Of a DNA stretch of 64,000 bases, positions 1 to 8,786 are shown in pieces. Numbering within the stretch: the stretch's first letter is position 1; each line of letters begins with the position of its first letter. Made by a program: the position numbers and the translations under genes. Source of the DNA: SCGC-AG-212-J23 sp035762345 (GTDB taxonomy: Bacteria; Pseudomonadota; Gammaproteobacteria; Burkholderiales; SG8-39); contig DASTPE010000131.1 in NCBI GenBank assembly GCA_035762345.1, forward strand, positions 1-64,000, written 5' to 3'. Under the pieces are notes generated by a model that made no database searches, was not told where the DNA came from, and saw only the letters and a program-made list of their open reading frames with translations.

Positions 1-1027
1 GCACGACGAGAAACAGCACCGCCGTTAGGCCGAGCACCAGGAAGAACACATACTTCGGCATGTATTCCCACCACCAGTCGAAGAACTTTGTGTAGAGGAA
101 TACAAGGAGAAACACCACCCCGGTATTGACCACATGAACCCAGCCGCGGCGCACACCGTACCAGGTCATGGCCGCGCTGCCAGCGAAGCCAAGCACCTGG
201 TAGCCGTACTTGATCAGGGTCGGATCGAAGTCGAAGTAGCTCAGGTTTCCCCAGTTCGCTAGCACCAGTATCGGCAGCAATAGGGTAAGCATCGCGAACA
301 CGCGGTACACCGCGTCGAAGCTGGCAAACCTCTGATGGCCGACGAAAGCGGGGACCGCAAAAAGCACCACAGCCGCCGGGAAGAAGTTCTCCGGGCGCTC
401 TCCGAAATACAGCCAGTAGATGCCGCTCACGGTTCCGGTGCGTGCCGCAATGAAGGCGACCACGCAAACGATACCCGCGCCGAGCAGCAGCCGCAGGTCG
501 CAGCTGTACGCGAGCAAGAAGGCGAGCGCCGCCCAGGCGACGAACGCCGTGTCGGACGGCGTGATATCGAAGATCTGCCCCAGCAAGGAGACGTTCAGCA
601 CGAAACAGGCAAACGAGAGCATCGCCGCGAGCTTGGTGAAGTAGCCCGAGCCTTCGCGGCTCCGGATCCACATGGTGGCCGCGAAGCTACCCAGGGACGC
701 GGCGAGCAGAATGGCGACCTGTGCAGTGGCCGAGAAGAGGCCCCAGTACTGGTAGAAAAGGAAGAACACGCTCGCCGCGAGGGCGAGCGCGCCGAGGAGC
801 GATGCGATACGCATGCCCAGCGAGAGCTGCTTCGCCTGCACGTCCCGGTCGATGTCGAACTCGCGCGCGTACCGGGCGAGGAGCCGCGCATGGTAGTCGG
901 CGACGGCGCGCTGCTGCGCCTCGCCGAGCCCAAGCACGCCACCCGTGCGCAGGCGCTCCAGCTCGCGCTCGAAGCTGCGGATCTCGTCTGCGTGCCGTTG
1001 CGCCTCTGCTCGGGAACTTGCCGGCAT
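1..1027 (-). CDS. DUF2157-like multi-pass membrane protein (3' end cut by window)
   Basis: I translated this frame from an ATG at 1027; it stays open to the window edge (342 codons visible). The first 80 residues are charged and look cytoplasmic, with a helix rich in Arg and Glu. Repeated hydrophobic segments follow (starting MRIASLLGALALAASVFF), separated by short loops. This layout, a soluble N-terminal helical domain followed by a large membrane bundle, matches the DUF2157 predicted membrane protein family. No catalytic motif is visible and the function is unknown. The gene is divergent from glnS with 56 bases between the starts. The C-terminus lies outside the window. Confidence 0.7.
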   Translation of the reverse strand, partial: MPASSRAEAQRHADEIRSFERELERLRTGGVLGLGEAQQRAVADYHARLLARYAREFDIDRDVQAKQLSLGMRIASLLGALALAASVFFLFYQYWGLFSATAQVAILLAASLGSFAATMWIRSREGSGYFTKLAAMLSFACFVLNVSLLGQIFDITPSDTAFVAWAALAFLLAYSCDLRLLLGAGIVCVVAFIAARTGTVSGIYWLYFGERPENFFPAAVVLFAVPAFVGHQRFASFDAVYRVFAMLTLLLPILVLANWGNLSYFDFDPTLIKYGYQVLGFAGSAAMTWYGVRRGWVHVVNTGVVFLLVFLYTKFFDWWWEYMPKYVFFLVLGLTAVLFLVV

Positions 1028-1083
1028 GGCGGAATTAGCGAACCGGCCCGGTAAAATGTCAATGTCACATTCACCAGTTCCTC

Positions 1084-2748
1084 ATGAACAAGCCAGCCCG
1101 GGCGGCCCAGGCGCCTTCGTCGAGCAATTTCATCCGCCAAATCATCGAGGCCGATTTGGCTGGGAGGCTTTATCCACAGGTCCGCACGCGCTTCCCGCCG
1201 GAGCCTAACGGGTATCTGCACTTCGGCCACGTCAAGTCCATCTGCCTCAACTTCGGCATCGCTGCCGAGTATGGCGGCACCTGCAACCTGCGCTTCGACG
1301 ACACGAACCCGGAAAAGGAGGAGCAGGAGTACGTCGACTCGATCAAGGAGGGCGTGAAATGGCTCGGCTTCGACTGGGGAAAGAAAGACCTCTACGCCTC
1401 GGACTATTTCGACAAGCTGTACGAGTTCGCCGAAGCTTTGATCAATAGAGGTCTCGCCTACGTCGACAGCCAGAGCGCGGAGCAGATGGCGGCTGCACGC
1501 GGCACGTTCACCGAGCCGGGCAAGGAATCGCCGTGGCGCCACCGCAGCGTGGACGAAAGCCTGAAGCTGTTCCGCGCGATGCGCGAGGGGAAGTACCGGG
1601 ACGGCGAGCATGTGCTGCGCGCGAAGATCGACATGCGCTCGGCCAACATCAACCTGCGCGATCCGGTGATGTACCGCATCCGGCACGCGACTCATCACCG
1701 CACCGGCGAAAAGTGGTGCATCTATCCGACGTACGACTGGGCGCACGGCCTTTCCGACTGCATCGAGGGCGTCTCGCACTCGCTATGCACGCTCGAGTTC
1801 GAGGATCACCGGCCGCTGTACGACTGGTTCAATCAGCGCGTCGCCGAGACCGGCTTGATCCATCCGCCATTGTCGAAGCAGATCGAGTTCGCACGGCTGA
1901 ATCTGACTTATGTCGTCCTTTCCAAGAGGCGCCTGATCCAGCTGGTGGAACAGAAGGTCGTCGACGGCTGGGACGACCCGCGCATGCCGACCCTTGCGGG
2001 TGCGCGCCGCCGCGGCTACACGCCCGAGGGATTCCGCATCTTCGCCGAACGCATCGGCGTCTCCAAGGCGCACCAGGTAATCGACTTTGCCATCCTCGAG
2101 GATTGCATGCGCGAGCATCTGAACGAGGTCGCGCCCCGGCGCATGGCGGTGCTCGATCCAGTGAAGCTCGTGATCGACGATTACCCCGAGGGCAAGGAAG
2201 AGCTGATGGAAGTACCGAATCATCCCCAGAAGCCGGAACGGGGCAAGCGCAAGGTGCCGTTTTCGCGCGAGCTATGGATCGAGCGGGACGACTTCCAAGA
2301 AAAGCCGGAGAAAGGCTACTTTCGCCTCTTCCCCGGCAACGAGGTGCGCCTGCGGCACGGCTATATCGTGAAGTGCAGCGGGATGAAGGACGGCGTGATC
2401 CACTGCACGCATTACCGCGACTCGCGCTCGGGCTCGCCCGGTGCCGAGAAGTACAAGGTCAAGGGCAACATCCATTGGGTGAGCGCAGGACACGCGCACG
2501 GCGCAAAGGTGCACCTTTACGACCGGCTCTTCAGAGCGCCCGAACCCGGCAAGGAGCGCGATTTCCTCGAAGATATCAATCCCGACTCCCGCCGCACTGT
2601 GGACGCGCGACTCGAGCCGAGCCTGCGGGACATGGCGGCGCGCGAGAGCTGCCAGTTCGAGCGCCACGGCTATTTCGTCGCGGACTCCGAAGGGGCGAGT
2701 TTCAACCGGACCGTGACGCTCAGGGACTCCTGGAAGTCGCCGTCATAG
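1084..2748 (+). CDS. glnS: Glutaminyl-tRNA synthetase
   Basis: Cytoplasmic class I aminoacyl-tRNA synthetase that charges tRNA(Gln) with glutamine. It is 554 residues, the same length as the E. coli enzyme. The catalytic signature PPEPNGYLHFGH (HIGH-type, residues about 38-49) and a KMSKS-type loop VLSKRRL are present, followed by the beta-barrel anticodon-binding region. The ATG at 1084 gives the normal short N-terminal extension. Having glnS implies direct Gln charging rather than dependence only on the GatCAB route. The TAG stop lies next to the decayed MFS gene on the opposite strand. Identification is secure. Confidence 0.97.
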   Translation: MNKPARAAQAPSSSNFIRQIIEADLAGRLYPQVRTRFPPEPNGYLHFGHVKSICLNFGIAAEYGGTCNLRFDDTNPEKEEQEYVDSIKEGVKWLGFDWGKKDLYASDYFDKLYEFAEALINRGLAYVDSQSAEQMAAARGTFTEPGKESPWRHRSVDESLKLFRAMREGKYRDGEHVLRAKIDMRSANINLRDPVMYRIRHATHHRTGEKWCIYPTYDWAHGLSDCIEGVSHSLCTLEFEDHRPLYDWFNQRVAETGLIHPPLSKQIEFARLNLTYVVLSKRRLIQLVEQKVVDGWDDPRMPTLAGARRRGYTPEGFRIFAERIGVSKAHQVIDFAILEDCMREHLNEVAPRRMAVLDPVKLVIDDYPEGKEELMEVPNHPQKPERGKRKVPFSRELWIERDDFQEKPEKGYFRLFPGNEVRLRHGYIVKCSGMKDGVIHCTHYRDSRSGSPGAEKYKVKGNIHWVSAGHAHGAKVHLYDRLFRAPEPGKERDFLEDINPDSRRTVDARLEPSLRDMAARESCQFERHGYFVADSEGASFNRTVTLRDSWKSPS

Positions 2749-3149
2749 ACTGACACGCGGAATCCGGCTTGCCGTCAATGCCGCGAGCGCGGCGATGACG
2801 CCGGCAATGAGAAAAGCACGTTGGCGAGGAAAAGCCACCGCCAGCTCCAGTTCGAGACCACCAGCCCCCCGATCACCGGGCCGCCGATGCTCGCGCTCGT
2901 GAAGACAAGCGCGAAATAGCCCTGAAAGCGCACGCGCTCGCGCGGCGGAACGAGCTCCCCGATCAGCGCTTGCGACAGCGTCATCAGCCCACCGCCGCCC
3001 AATCCCTGCAGCACGCGCGCGGCGACGAGCTGCGGCAGGCTCTGCGCGGCGTGGTCGGCCGCCGCCATGAACATGGGCAAGAACACCGCGGCGAACAGGT
3101 TCAGGAACTCGGCGCGGGAAACAGTGGGGCCCGCGGGCAGCTGTGACAT
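2743..3149 (-). pseudogene. Decayed MFS (DHA2-type) drug transporter fragment
   Basis: From an ATG at 3149 the frame reads a typical MFS first helix (FAAVFLPMFMAAAD) and then jumps directly to what is normally helix 4 (SLPQLVAARVLQGLGGGGLM). The stretch between, about 65-70 residues in intact DHA2 transporters, is missing in frame. Helices 5 and 6 follow (GPVIGGLVVSNWSWRWLFLANV). Near 2800 the frame breaks: the original frame ends in SRH, while a one-base shift continues as VIAALAALTASRIPRVSL to a TGA at 2743-2745. The remaining 8 or more helices are absent. This is inferred to be a non-functional relic with an internal deletion, a frameshift and a 3' truncation. It is divergent from the cupin gene. 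Confidence 0.8.
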
Positions 3150-3173
3150 CGCCGCGATGCTACTATCCCGCGG

Positions 3174-3662
3174 ATGACCCACGGCCGCAGCAGCCCGCCC
3201 CGGTGGAAGTTCGACGGCGTAAGGGTCGTCCACTCGAACGAGCTCGACATCAACACCCCGCAGACGCCGGGCATGAACCGCGCCGCGGCGATCACGCACG
3301 CGCGCGCCGGAGCGCAAAAGCTATGGGCCGGAACGGTGGTGATTCACCCGAACGCGAAGACCGGTGCGCACCACCACGGGCCCGTGGAAAGCGTCATCTA
3401 CGTAGTGAGCGGCAAGGCACGCATGCGCTGGGGCGAAAAGCTCGAGTTCATGGCCGAGGCAGGGCCCGGCGACTTCATTTACGTCCCGCCCTACGTGCCG
3501 CATCAGGAAATCAACGCAAGCGATACCGACCCGCTTTCCTGCGTGGTCTGCCGCAGCGGTCAGGAGCCGGTGGTCGTGAACCTGCCGGATCTGCCAGTCG
3601 TGGAGAAGCCCGAGGAAGTGCACTGGGTGGACAACATCCACCCCGCGCCGAAAGAACGCTAG
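3174..3662 (+). CDS. Cupin-domain protein
   Basis: A 162-residue single-domain cupin. The first cupin motif is visible as GAHHHGPVESVIYVVSGKARMRWG (metal-ligand His cluster HHH then E, residues about 64-87), and the second as GPGDFIYVPPYVPHQEIN. These are the metal-binding halves of a beta-barrel that in relatives acts as a small dioxygenase, isomerase or ligand sensor. The substrate cannot be told from sequence. There is no signal peptide, so it is probably cytoplasmic. It starts 24 bases from the opposite-strand relic of an MFS transporter, which might once have been a divergently expressed partner. Confidence 0.85.
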   Translation: MTHGRSSPPRWKFDGVRVVHSNELDINTPQTPGMNRAAAITHARAGAQKLWAGTVVIHPNAKTGAHHHGPVESVIYVVSGKARMRWGEKLEFMAEAGPGDFIYVPPYVPHQEINASDTDPLSCVVCRSGQEPVVVNLPDLPVVEKPEEVHWVDNIHPAPKER

Positions 3663-3796
3663 CGCCGCAGCGCCAATACCTGTATAAGGGTGCGGCAGGA
3701 TTTCAAGCAGCGTACGCACCGCTCTCACCCGTTCGTTCCCTCCTTGACGGTCCGCAGGCCATGGGCCTATTTCAACCGACAGTCAAGGAAGACCAC

Positions 3797-4000
3797 ATGA
3801 GCACAGGTACCGTAAAGTGGTTCAACGACGCCAAGGGCTTCGGCTTCATCACGCCCGACGACGGCAGCAAGGACCTCTTCGTGCACTTCTCAGCGATCCA
3901 GGCGAGCGGCTTCAAGACGCTCAAGGAGAACGACAAGGTGCAATACGAGGTCGAGCAGAGCCCGAAGGGACCCCGCGCCACCAACATCAAGTCGGTGTAG
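3797..4000 (+). CDS. Cold-shock protein (CspA family)
   Basis: A 67-residue single cold-shock domain that binds single-stranded RNA/DNA and acts as an RNA chaperone. The RNP1 motif KGFGFITP and RNP2-like motif LFVHFSAI are intact, as is the start STGTVKWFND. Length is normal for the family. The AAGGAAG ribosome-binding site sits 6 bases before the ATG. About 130 bases separate it from the cupin stop, room for the long 5' leader common in csp genes, though I cannot confirm one. A strong intrinsic terminator follows the stop, so it is probably transcribed alone. Confidence 0.95.
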   Translation: MSTGTVKWFNDAKGFGFITPDDGSKDLFVHFSAIQASGFKTLKENDKVQYEVEQSPKGPRATNIKSV

Positions 4001-4018
4001 CCAGCGCCAGACGAAAGC

Positions 4019-4045
4019 CAAAAGCCCGGGAACCCGGGCTTTTTT
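4019..4045 (+). terminator. Intrinsic terminator after the cold-shock gene
   Basis: A perfect GC-rich stem (AGCCCGGG paired with CCCGGGCT, 4023-4040) is followed by a run of six T residues, 19 bases after the cold-shock stop codon. Confidence 0.9.
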
Positions 4046-4065
4046 GTTCGGGAGACGCAACCGCT

Positions 4066-4716
4066 ATGAGAGATACCCACGACGTTCGCCTGCGGCCGCG
4101 CGGACGCATCGCGAAATGGAGCAAGGAGCAACTTGGCCGGCTGACCACGCCCGAGCTCAGGGCGCTGCTCGCGAATGCCGAGCGGCTCAAGGAGTTCGAA
4201 GTCGCGGCGCTCTGCAACGAGCTTTTGGCCGCGCGTCCGCGCGGCCGGCCCCCGGCGCGGCGCGACGGGCCGCCGCGCGCGGCGCGCATGTTTATCACGC
4301 GCGGCAGGGCCTTCGCGATGCACGGCGTCACGCTGCGCAGCCGGGTGTGGAGCCGTGGCGGCGTCCGCGACGACGGCGCGGTGGTGCTCGCCGTCATGGC
4401 CGACGAAGTGCAGAAAGCCGGGGACGCGGACAGCTATCTCCTGTGGGCACCGAACCTCCACGGCTCGCGCCCCTGGTCGGACACGCCGGGCGGAATGGAG
4501 CGCCTGGAGCATTGCCGCGTCGCGCTCGAGCGCGGCGCCGCGGAAGGGTTGCTGACGTACGGCAAGCGCGCAGCGGGTGCGGCGCCCAAGGACGACGGCA
4601 CAAGTGGGGAGCGCGTGGACGCAGAGACTCTCCTCAGCTTGCGCGTGGAAAAGCGGGGCGAGGAGTACTGGGCGAGCTGCGTGGCGCTGAAGCCGGCGGC
4701 AGACCCCAAGAGCTAG
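4066..4716 (+). CDS. Hypothetical protein with an N-terminal domain shared with the protein at 15917
   Basis: A 216-residue cytoplasmic protein with no family I recognise. Residues 5-60 (RPRGRIAKWSKEQLGRLTTP and onward, including NAERLKEFEVAALCNELL) align closely with almost the whole of the small protein at 15917-16126, so this is a repeated domain in this genome. It is helical, with invariant W, NAERL, LC, E and ARP-G. Residues 75-216 form a separate basic/acidic region with WAPN and ERLEHCRVALERGAAEGLL. The ATG at 4066 lies just downstream of the cold-shock terminator; the frame is open further upstream through the csp gene but that part is shadow. The convergent neighbour is the TauD-like gene. 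Confidence 0.75.
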   Translation: MRDTHDVRLRPRGRIAKWSKEQLGRLTTPELRALLANAERLKEFEVAALCNELLAARPRGRPPARRDGPPRAARMFITRGRAFAMHGVTLRSRVWSRGGVRDDGAVVLAVMADEVQKAGDADSYLLWAPNLHGSRPWSDTPGGMERLEHCRVALERGAAEGLLTYGKRAAGAAPKDDGTSGERVDAETLLSLRVEKRGEEYWASCVALKPAADPKS

Positions 4717-4734
4717 GGCCCAGGTTCCTCACCG

Positions 4735-5568
4735 CTACCGCGGTGTTTCAGCACCGACCGTCAGGCGCCGCATGCGGCGGCGTTGGCCGTGGTAGTCGTT
4801 GATCGCGCAGTGCTGCGTGCAGCGGTTGTCCCATACGGTGAGCGTTCCGGGCGACCAGCGCACGCGGCAGGTGAACTCGGGCCGGATCTGGTGCGCCTGC
4901 AGGAAGTCGATCAGCGGGCGGCTCTCCTCTTCGCTCATGTCGCGGAAGTGGAGGGTGTGGCTCCTCGAGACGTAGAGCGCCTTGCGCCCGGTTCCGGGGT
5001 GGGTGCGCGCGACGGGGTGCTCGGCCTCGAGTTCGTCGGCTCTCTCGGTATCGTGCACCTTCATGCCGCCGATCGGCGAATGCAGCTTGCGGCGGCCGCC
5101 GGTGACCTTGAGGCTCGCGCTGTTCACCCCGACCAGCCTGTCGACGAGCGCGCGCATCCCCTGCGATAGCGCGTCGTAGGCCGCGGTCGTACTGGTAAAC
5201 AGCGTGTCGCCGCCCTGCGTCGGCGTCTCGAGCGCGTAGAGCAATGTCGCCCGCGGGGGCTGCGGCAGATAAGTCGTGTCCGAATGCCAATTGCCGCCGA
5301 AATTAACCGTCTCGTTCTCTTCCTTCACCACCTCGAAGATGAACGGGTAGCCATCGATGCCGGTGACGAACGGGTAATAGCAGGGCTCGCCGAAGCGGGC
5401 GCCCACGTGCATCAGGTCGGCGGGCTCGAGCTCCTGGTCGCGGAACACGAGAACCGAATACGTGAGGAACGCTTCATGGATGGCTTTCCACGCGGGCGCA
5501 CCCGCGCTCTTCACATCCAGCCTGCGAATCTCCGCGCCGAGCGCCCCGGCGAGCGGCTCGATTATCAT
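4735..5568 (-). CDS. TauD/TfdA-family Fe(II)/2-oxoglutarate dioxygenase
   Basis: A 277-residue non-heme iron oxygenase that couples 2-oxoglutarate decarboxylation to hydroxylation of a small organic substrate. The facial triad is visible: H95-x-D97 in NWHSDTTY and a distal His in CTQHCAI (about residue 253), with an Arg-rich segment RRRMRR just after it for 2-oxoglutarate binding. TauD and TfdA are the best-known relatives, but the specific substrate (taurine, chlorophenoxyacetate, alkyl sulfate) cannot be assigned. I start it at MIIEPL (5568), which matches the family N-terminus; an ATG six codons upstream would overlap the divergent reductase gene. Confidence 0.88.
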   Translation of the reverse strand: MIIEPLAGALGAEIRRLDVKSAGAPAWKAIHEAFLTYSVLVFRDQELEPADLMHVGARFGEPCYYPFVTGIDGYPFIFEVVKEENETVNFGGNWHSDTTYLPQPPRATLLYALETPTQGGDTLFTSTTAAYDALSQGMRALVDRLVGVNSASLKVTGGRRKLHSPIGGMKVHDTERADELEAEHPVARTHPGTGRKALYVSRSHTLHFRDMSEEESRPLIDFLQAHQIRPEFTCRVRWSPGTLTVWDNRCTQHCAINDYHGQRRRMRRLTVGAETPR

Positions 5569-5579
5569 CGGGGAACTAT

Positions 5580-6632
5580 ATGACAAAACGCATTGCGATC
5601 GTCGGCGCGGGCGCGCTCGGCGGCTACGTCGGCGGCTCCCTCGCTCACCTCGGCCACGACATCACGCTCATCGATCCCTGGCCGCAACATGTCGAGGCGA
5701 TCCGCTCCCGCGGGCTCGAGCTCGACGGGCTTACACCGGAGGAGAGATTCACCGCGAGGCCGAAGATCCTGCACCTGATGGAGGTGCAGTCGCTGATCCG
5801 CGCGCCGGTCGACGTGGCGATGGTGGCGGTGAAGTCTTACGACACTTTGTGGGCGACCGCGCTCATCGCGCCGTACCTTTCCGAGCGCGGCTTCGTCGTC
5901 TCGCTGCAGAACTGCTTGAACGAGGAAACCATCGCCGGCGTGGTGGGCTGGGGGCGCGTGGTCGGCGCGATCGCCTCGATGATCTCGGTCGATCTGTACG
6001 AGCCCGGCCGCATCCGCAAGACCGCCGCCAAGGGCGGCGAGAAGCACACCGTGTTCCGCATCGGCGAGCCGCACGGGGCTATTACGCCTCGCGTTGAGGA
6101 GCTGGTCGAGTGGTTCCGCGGCATCGACAGCACCAAGGCGACCCCCAACCTCTGGGGCGAGCGCTGGTCGAAGCTGGTGCAGAACTCGATGGGCAACGGC
6201 GTCACCGCCGCCACCGGCCTGACCACCGGCGACTGCCTGCGCAACCCCGCGATCCGGCGCTTCCAGATCGCGCTCGCCGGCGAAGGGATCCGCGTCGGCC
6301 AGGCGCTCGGCCACCAGCTCGAAAAGATCCGCGGCGCGGCGCCCGCGCTCTACGTGCGCGCCACGGATGGAGACTCGCAAGCGCTGTCGGAGCTGGAAGC
6401 TCTCATCGTGCCGAAAGCCGGCTCCAATCCGCGCGCGGACATCCAGCGTCCTTCCATGGCGCAGGACATCCTGAAGGGAAGGCGCACGGAGATCGACGCG
6501 ATGAACGGCTACATCGCACGCAAGGGCGCCGAGGTCGGCGTGCCTGCGCCGAGCCACAAGAAGCTCGCCGAAATTGTGACGCGCATCGAGCGCGGCGAGC
6601 TCAAGCCCTCGCCTTCGTTGCTCTCAATTTGA
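5580..6632 (+). CDS. 2-dehydropantoate 2-reductase family protein (ApbA/PanE-like)
   Basis: A 350-residue NAD(P)H-dependent reductase. The N-terminal Rossmann motif GAGALGGYVGG (residues 9-19) and the catalytic/linker region VAVKSYDT are present, with the helical ketopantoate reductase C-domain including KLVQNSMGN. The family reduces 2-ketopantoate in pantothenate synthesis, but many paralogues in betaproteobacteria act on other 2-keto acids. The protein is about 40 residues longer than E. coli PanE and is not beside other panto genes, so I do not assign panE. It is divergent from the TauD-like gene and its 3' end overlaps the P450 gene by 32 bases on the opposite strand. Confidence 0.85.
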   Translation: MTKRIAIVGAGALGGYVGGSLAHLGHDITLIDPWPQHVEAIRSRGLELDGLTPEERFTARPKILHLMEVQSLIRAPVDVAMVAVKSYDTLWATALIAPYLSERGFVVSLQNCLNEETIAGVVGWGRVVGAIASMISVDLYEPGRIRKTAAKGGEKHTVFRIGEPHGAITPRVEELVEWFRGIDSTKATPNLWGERWSKLVQNSMGNGVTAATGLTTGDCLRNPAIRRFQIALAGEGIRVGQALGHQLEKIRGAAPALYVRATDGDSQALSELEALIVPKAGSNPRADIQRPSMAQDILKGRRTEIDAMNGYIARKGAEVGVPAPSHKKLAEIVTRIERGELKPSPSLLSI

Positions 6633-7989
6633 GCCGAAGGTCTTCGGGGTACATCGTGAAAGCGAGGTGCTCGCGCGCCTCGCCGCCGTCCGGGGTGCTG
6701 ACGCTCTCGACTTCGAAGTTGTTGAGGAGCATCGTCATTACCATCTTCATCTCGAGGATGGCGAGGTAACGCCCGGGACACAGGCGCGGCCCGGCGCCGA
6801 AAGGCATGGATACGCGCTTCGGCGACGCCGCGGTCGCGCCCGAGAGCCAGCGTGCGGGGTCGAACGCGCGCGCGTCGGGGAAGCGCCGCTCGTCGATCGC
6901 GCCGGCGCGCATCAGGCACATGAGGACCGTGCCCTTGGGGACTTCGATACCGGCGATTACCGTGTCGCGCGTCGGCTGCAGGAGGAGGATCGGCGCCACC
7001 GGCTTGAGCCGCATCGTCTCGTTGATGCACGCATCGACGAAGGGCAGCGCGCTCATGCTTTCGTAGTGGTGCAAATCTTTCCCGAGCACTTCTTCGCGCG
7101 CCCTGCGCAGCGCGTCGGGATGCCGGTACAGGAGGTAGATCATCCAGGCGAGCGTGTTGGCAGTCGTATCCTCGCCCGCTAATAGCATGGTCAGCACGTT
7201 CCCGGCGACGTCGCCGTCGGTGAGCCCGCTTCCCGGGTTGTCGCGCGCAGCGATCATCGCCTCGATCAGGTTCGTCGGCTTCTCACGCAGCGCCGGGTTC
7301 GCTTGCATCCGTCGGCGGGCCTGCCCGATGAAGTCCTCCACCGCGTGCTGCAGCGCGTCCAGGTGCTTGTCCAGCTTGCGGTCCCGAAGCCAGGTCCAGA
7401 AGGGAAACGGCGCCATCAGCCGCCTGAAGATCGCGGGGAAAACCTCATCGAGATGGGCCTGGATGACTTCGTCGTCGGATTCGAGCGTGTTGATGTCGAC
7501 GCCGAAGGCGAGGCCCGAAGTGACGTCAACCGTATACCGCATGAGGTCCGCCTGCAGATCGATCGTTTCACCCGCCGCGGCGGCACGCCGCCAGCGCTTT
7601 TCGAAGCGCTCGGTGACTCGCGCGAGCGCCGGAAAATAGGTCTTGATGTGCCGGGGATCGAAGCTCGCCATCACCATCGGCCGCTGCCGGCGCCACGCGT
7701 CGCCTTTGGCGGAAAACACGCCGTTGAAGCCCATGTCTTCGGCGATCGCGCTCAGGCGCTCGCTGCGCTGAAAGCCGTCGGGCCGGTCGCGCAGCAGCGC
7801 GGCGATCGTCTCCGGGTTCGCCACCGCGATAATCGGCCGCGGGCCAATGCGGAACCGGAAGTACTCGCCGTAGGTGCGGCTCCACTCCTCGGCGGTGAGG
7901 TGGAGCGTCGAGTTGCGCAACTGGAGCAGGTTGCCGAGGATCGGCAGCCCGCGCGGGCCAGGCAGCTCGCTGATCTTCCTTAATTGCAC
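6601..7989 (-). CDS. Cytochrome P450
   Basis: A 462-residue soluble bacterial P450 monooxygenase. The oxygen-activating I-helix motif AGEDTT, the ExxR pair ETMR, and the heme-binding loop FGAGPRLCPGR with the proximal Cys at about residue 404 are all intact. The N-terminus lacks a membrane anchor and starts with a proline-rich LPGPRGLPILGN segment, a form seen in CYP102/CYP4-like and other microsomal-type bacterial P450s. No ferredoxin or reductase gene is adjacent, so the redox partner must be elsewhere. The substrate is unknown. Its start is 26 bases from the divergent xthA start. Confidence 0.95.
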   Translation of the reverse strand: MQLRKISELPGPRGLPILGNLLQLRNSTLHLTAEEWSRTYGEYFRFRIGPRPIIAVANPETIAALLRDRPDGFQRSERLSAIAEDMGFNGVFSAKGDAWRRQRPMVMASFDPRHIKTYFPALARVTERFEKRWRRAAAAGETIDLQADLMRYTVDVTSGLAFGVDINTLESDDEVIQAHLDEVFPAIFRRLMAPFPFWTWLRDRKLDKHLDALQHAVEDFIGQARRRMQANPALREKPTNLIEAMIAARDNPGSGLTDGDVAGNVLTMLLAGEDTTANTLAWMIYLLYRHPDALRRAREEVLGKDLHHYESMSALPFVDACINETMRLKPVAPILLLQPTRDTVIAGIEVPKGTVLMCLMRAGAIDERRFPDARAFDPARWLSGATAASPKRVSMPFGAGPRLCPGRYLAILEMKMVMTMLLNNFEVESVSTPDGGEAREHLAFTMYPEDLRLKLRATKARA

Positions 7990-8015
7990 TGCCGAAAATC
8001 CTACAATGGATTTCG

Positions 8016-8756
8016 ATGAAGATCGCGACCTGGAACGTGAACGGCATCCGCGCCCGCCAGGCGCAGTTCTGCGAGTGGCTCGAGCGCGAGCGTGCGGACG
8101 TCGTCTGCCTGCAGGAGCTGAAGGCCGAGCCGGGCCAGATCCCGGAGGCGTGCAAGGTTGCCGAGTACCACACGTTCTGGCACGGCATGCGGGCCTACTC
8201 CGGCGTATCCCTTCATATAAGGAAGGGGGCGTTCGAAACCGATCCGGTGTTTATCCATCCCACGTTCGATATGGAATCTCGCATCGTACAGGCGCAGTTC
8301 GGCGACCTCGTCCTCGCCTCGGTCTACGTTCCGAACGGCAACAAGGACTACCCGGCGAAGCTCGAGTTCTTCCGTCGGCTGATCGACTGGGCTAAGGAGC
8401 TGCGCGAAGCGGGACGCAGGCTAATCCTCTGCGGGGATATGAACATCACGCGCACCGAGATGGACGTGCATCCCAGGGAGCGCAAGCCCGCGCTCGTTGG
8501 GCAGCGGCCGGAGGAGCGCGAGCTCTTCGCCGAGCTATTGAGGCAGGACCTGGTGGACGTGGGCCGCAAGCTCGATCCGGACAATCCGGGCCTTTTTACG
8601 TGGTGGGCGCCGTGGCGCAACATGCGCCAACGCAATATCGGCTGGCGGCTCGACTACATCCTCGCCTCGCCCGCGGTCGCCGCACGCGCGCAGGGCTGCA
8701 TCGTACAGGCCGACTTCGGCACCAGCGACCACGCGCCCGTAGTAATGACGATGTAA
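8016..8756 (+). CDS. xthA: Exodeoxyribonuclease III / AP endonuclease
   Basis: A 246-residue Mg-dependent DNA repair enzyme of the exonuclease-endonuclease-phosphatase fold, which cleaves at abasic sites and removes 3'-blocked ends. Visible motifs are WNVNGIRAR at the start, LQELK with the metal-ligand Glu, CGDMNI, and the terminal SDHAP catalytic His (about residue 239). Slightly shorter than E. coli XthA but complete. It is divergent from the P450 gene. A short GC hairpin (8774-8786) lies between its stop and the convergent Bug receptor gene. Confidence 0.95.
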   Translation: MKIATWNVNGIRARQAQFCEWLERERADVVCLQELKAEPGQIPEACKVAEYHTFWHGMRAYSGVSLHIRKGAFETDPVFIHPTFDMESRIVQAQFGDLVLASVYVPNGNKDYPAKLEFFRRLIDWAKELREAGRRLILCGDMNITRTEMDVHPRERKPALVGQRPEERELFAELLRQDLVDVGRKLDPDNPGLFTWWAPWRNMRQRNIGWRLDYILASPAVAARAQGCIVQADFGTSDHAPVVMTM

Positions 8757-8773
8757 TTTTGGTAGGCCGGTTA

Positions 8774-8786
8774 AGGGCTTCGCCCT
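8774..8786. terminator. Small stem-loop between convergent xthA and the Bug receptor gene
   Basis: AGGGC and GCCCT pair around a TTC loop between the convergent ends of xthA and the receptor gene. There is no clear T-tract, so terminator activity is a guess. Confidence 0.4.

Noticed and set aside
595..1779. Minus-strand frame of 394 codons across glnS
   Set aside because: It overlaps the DUF2157-like gene and glnS and has no motif.
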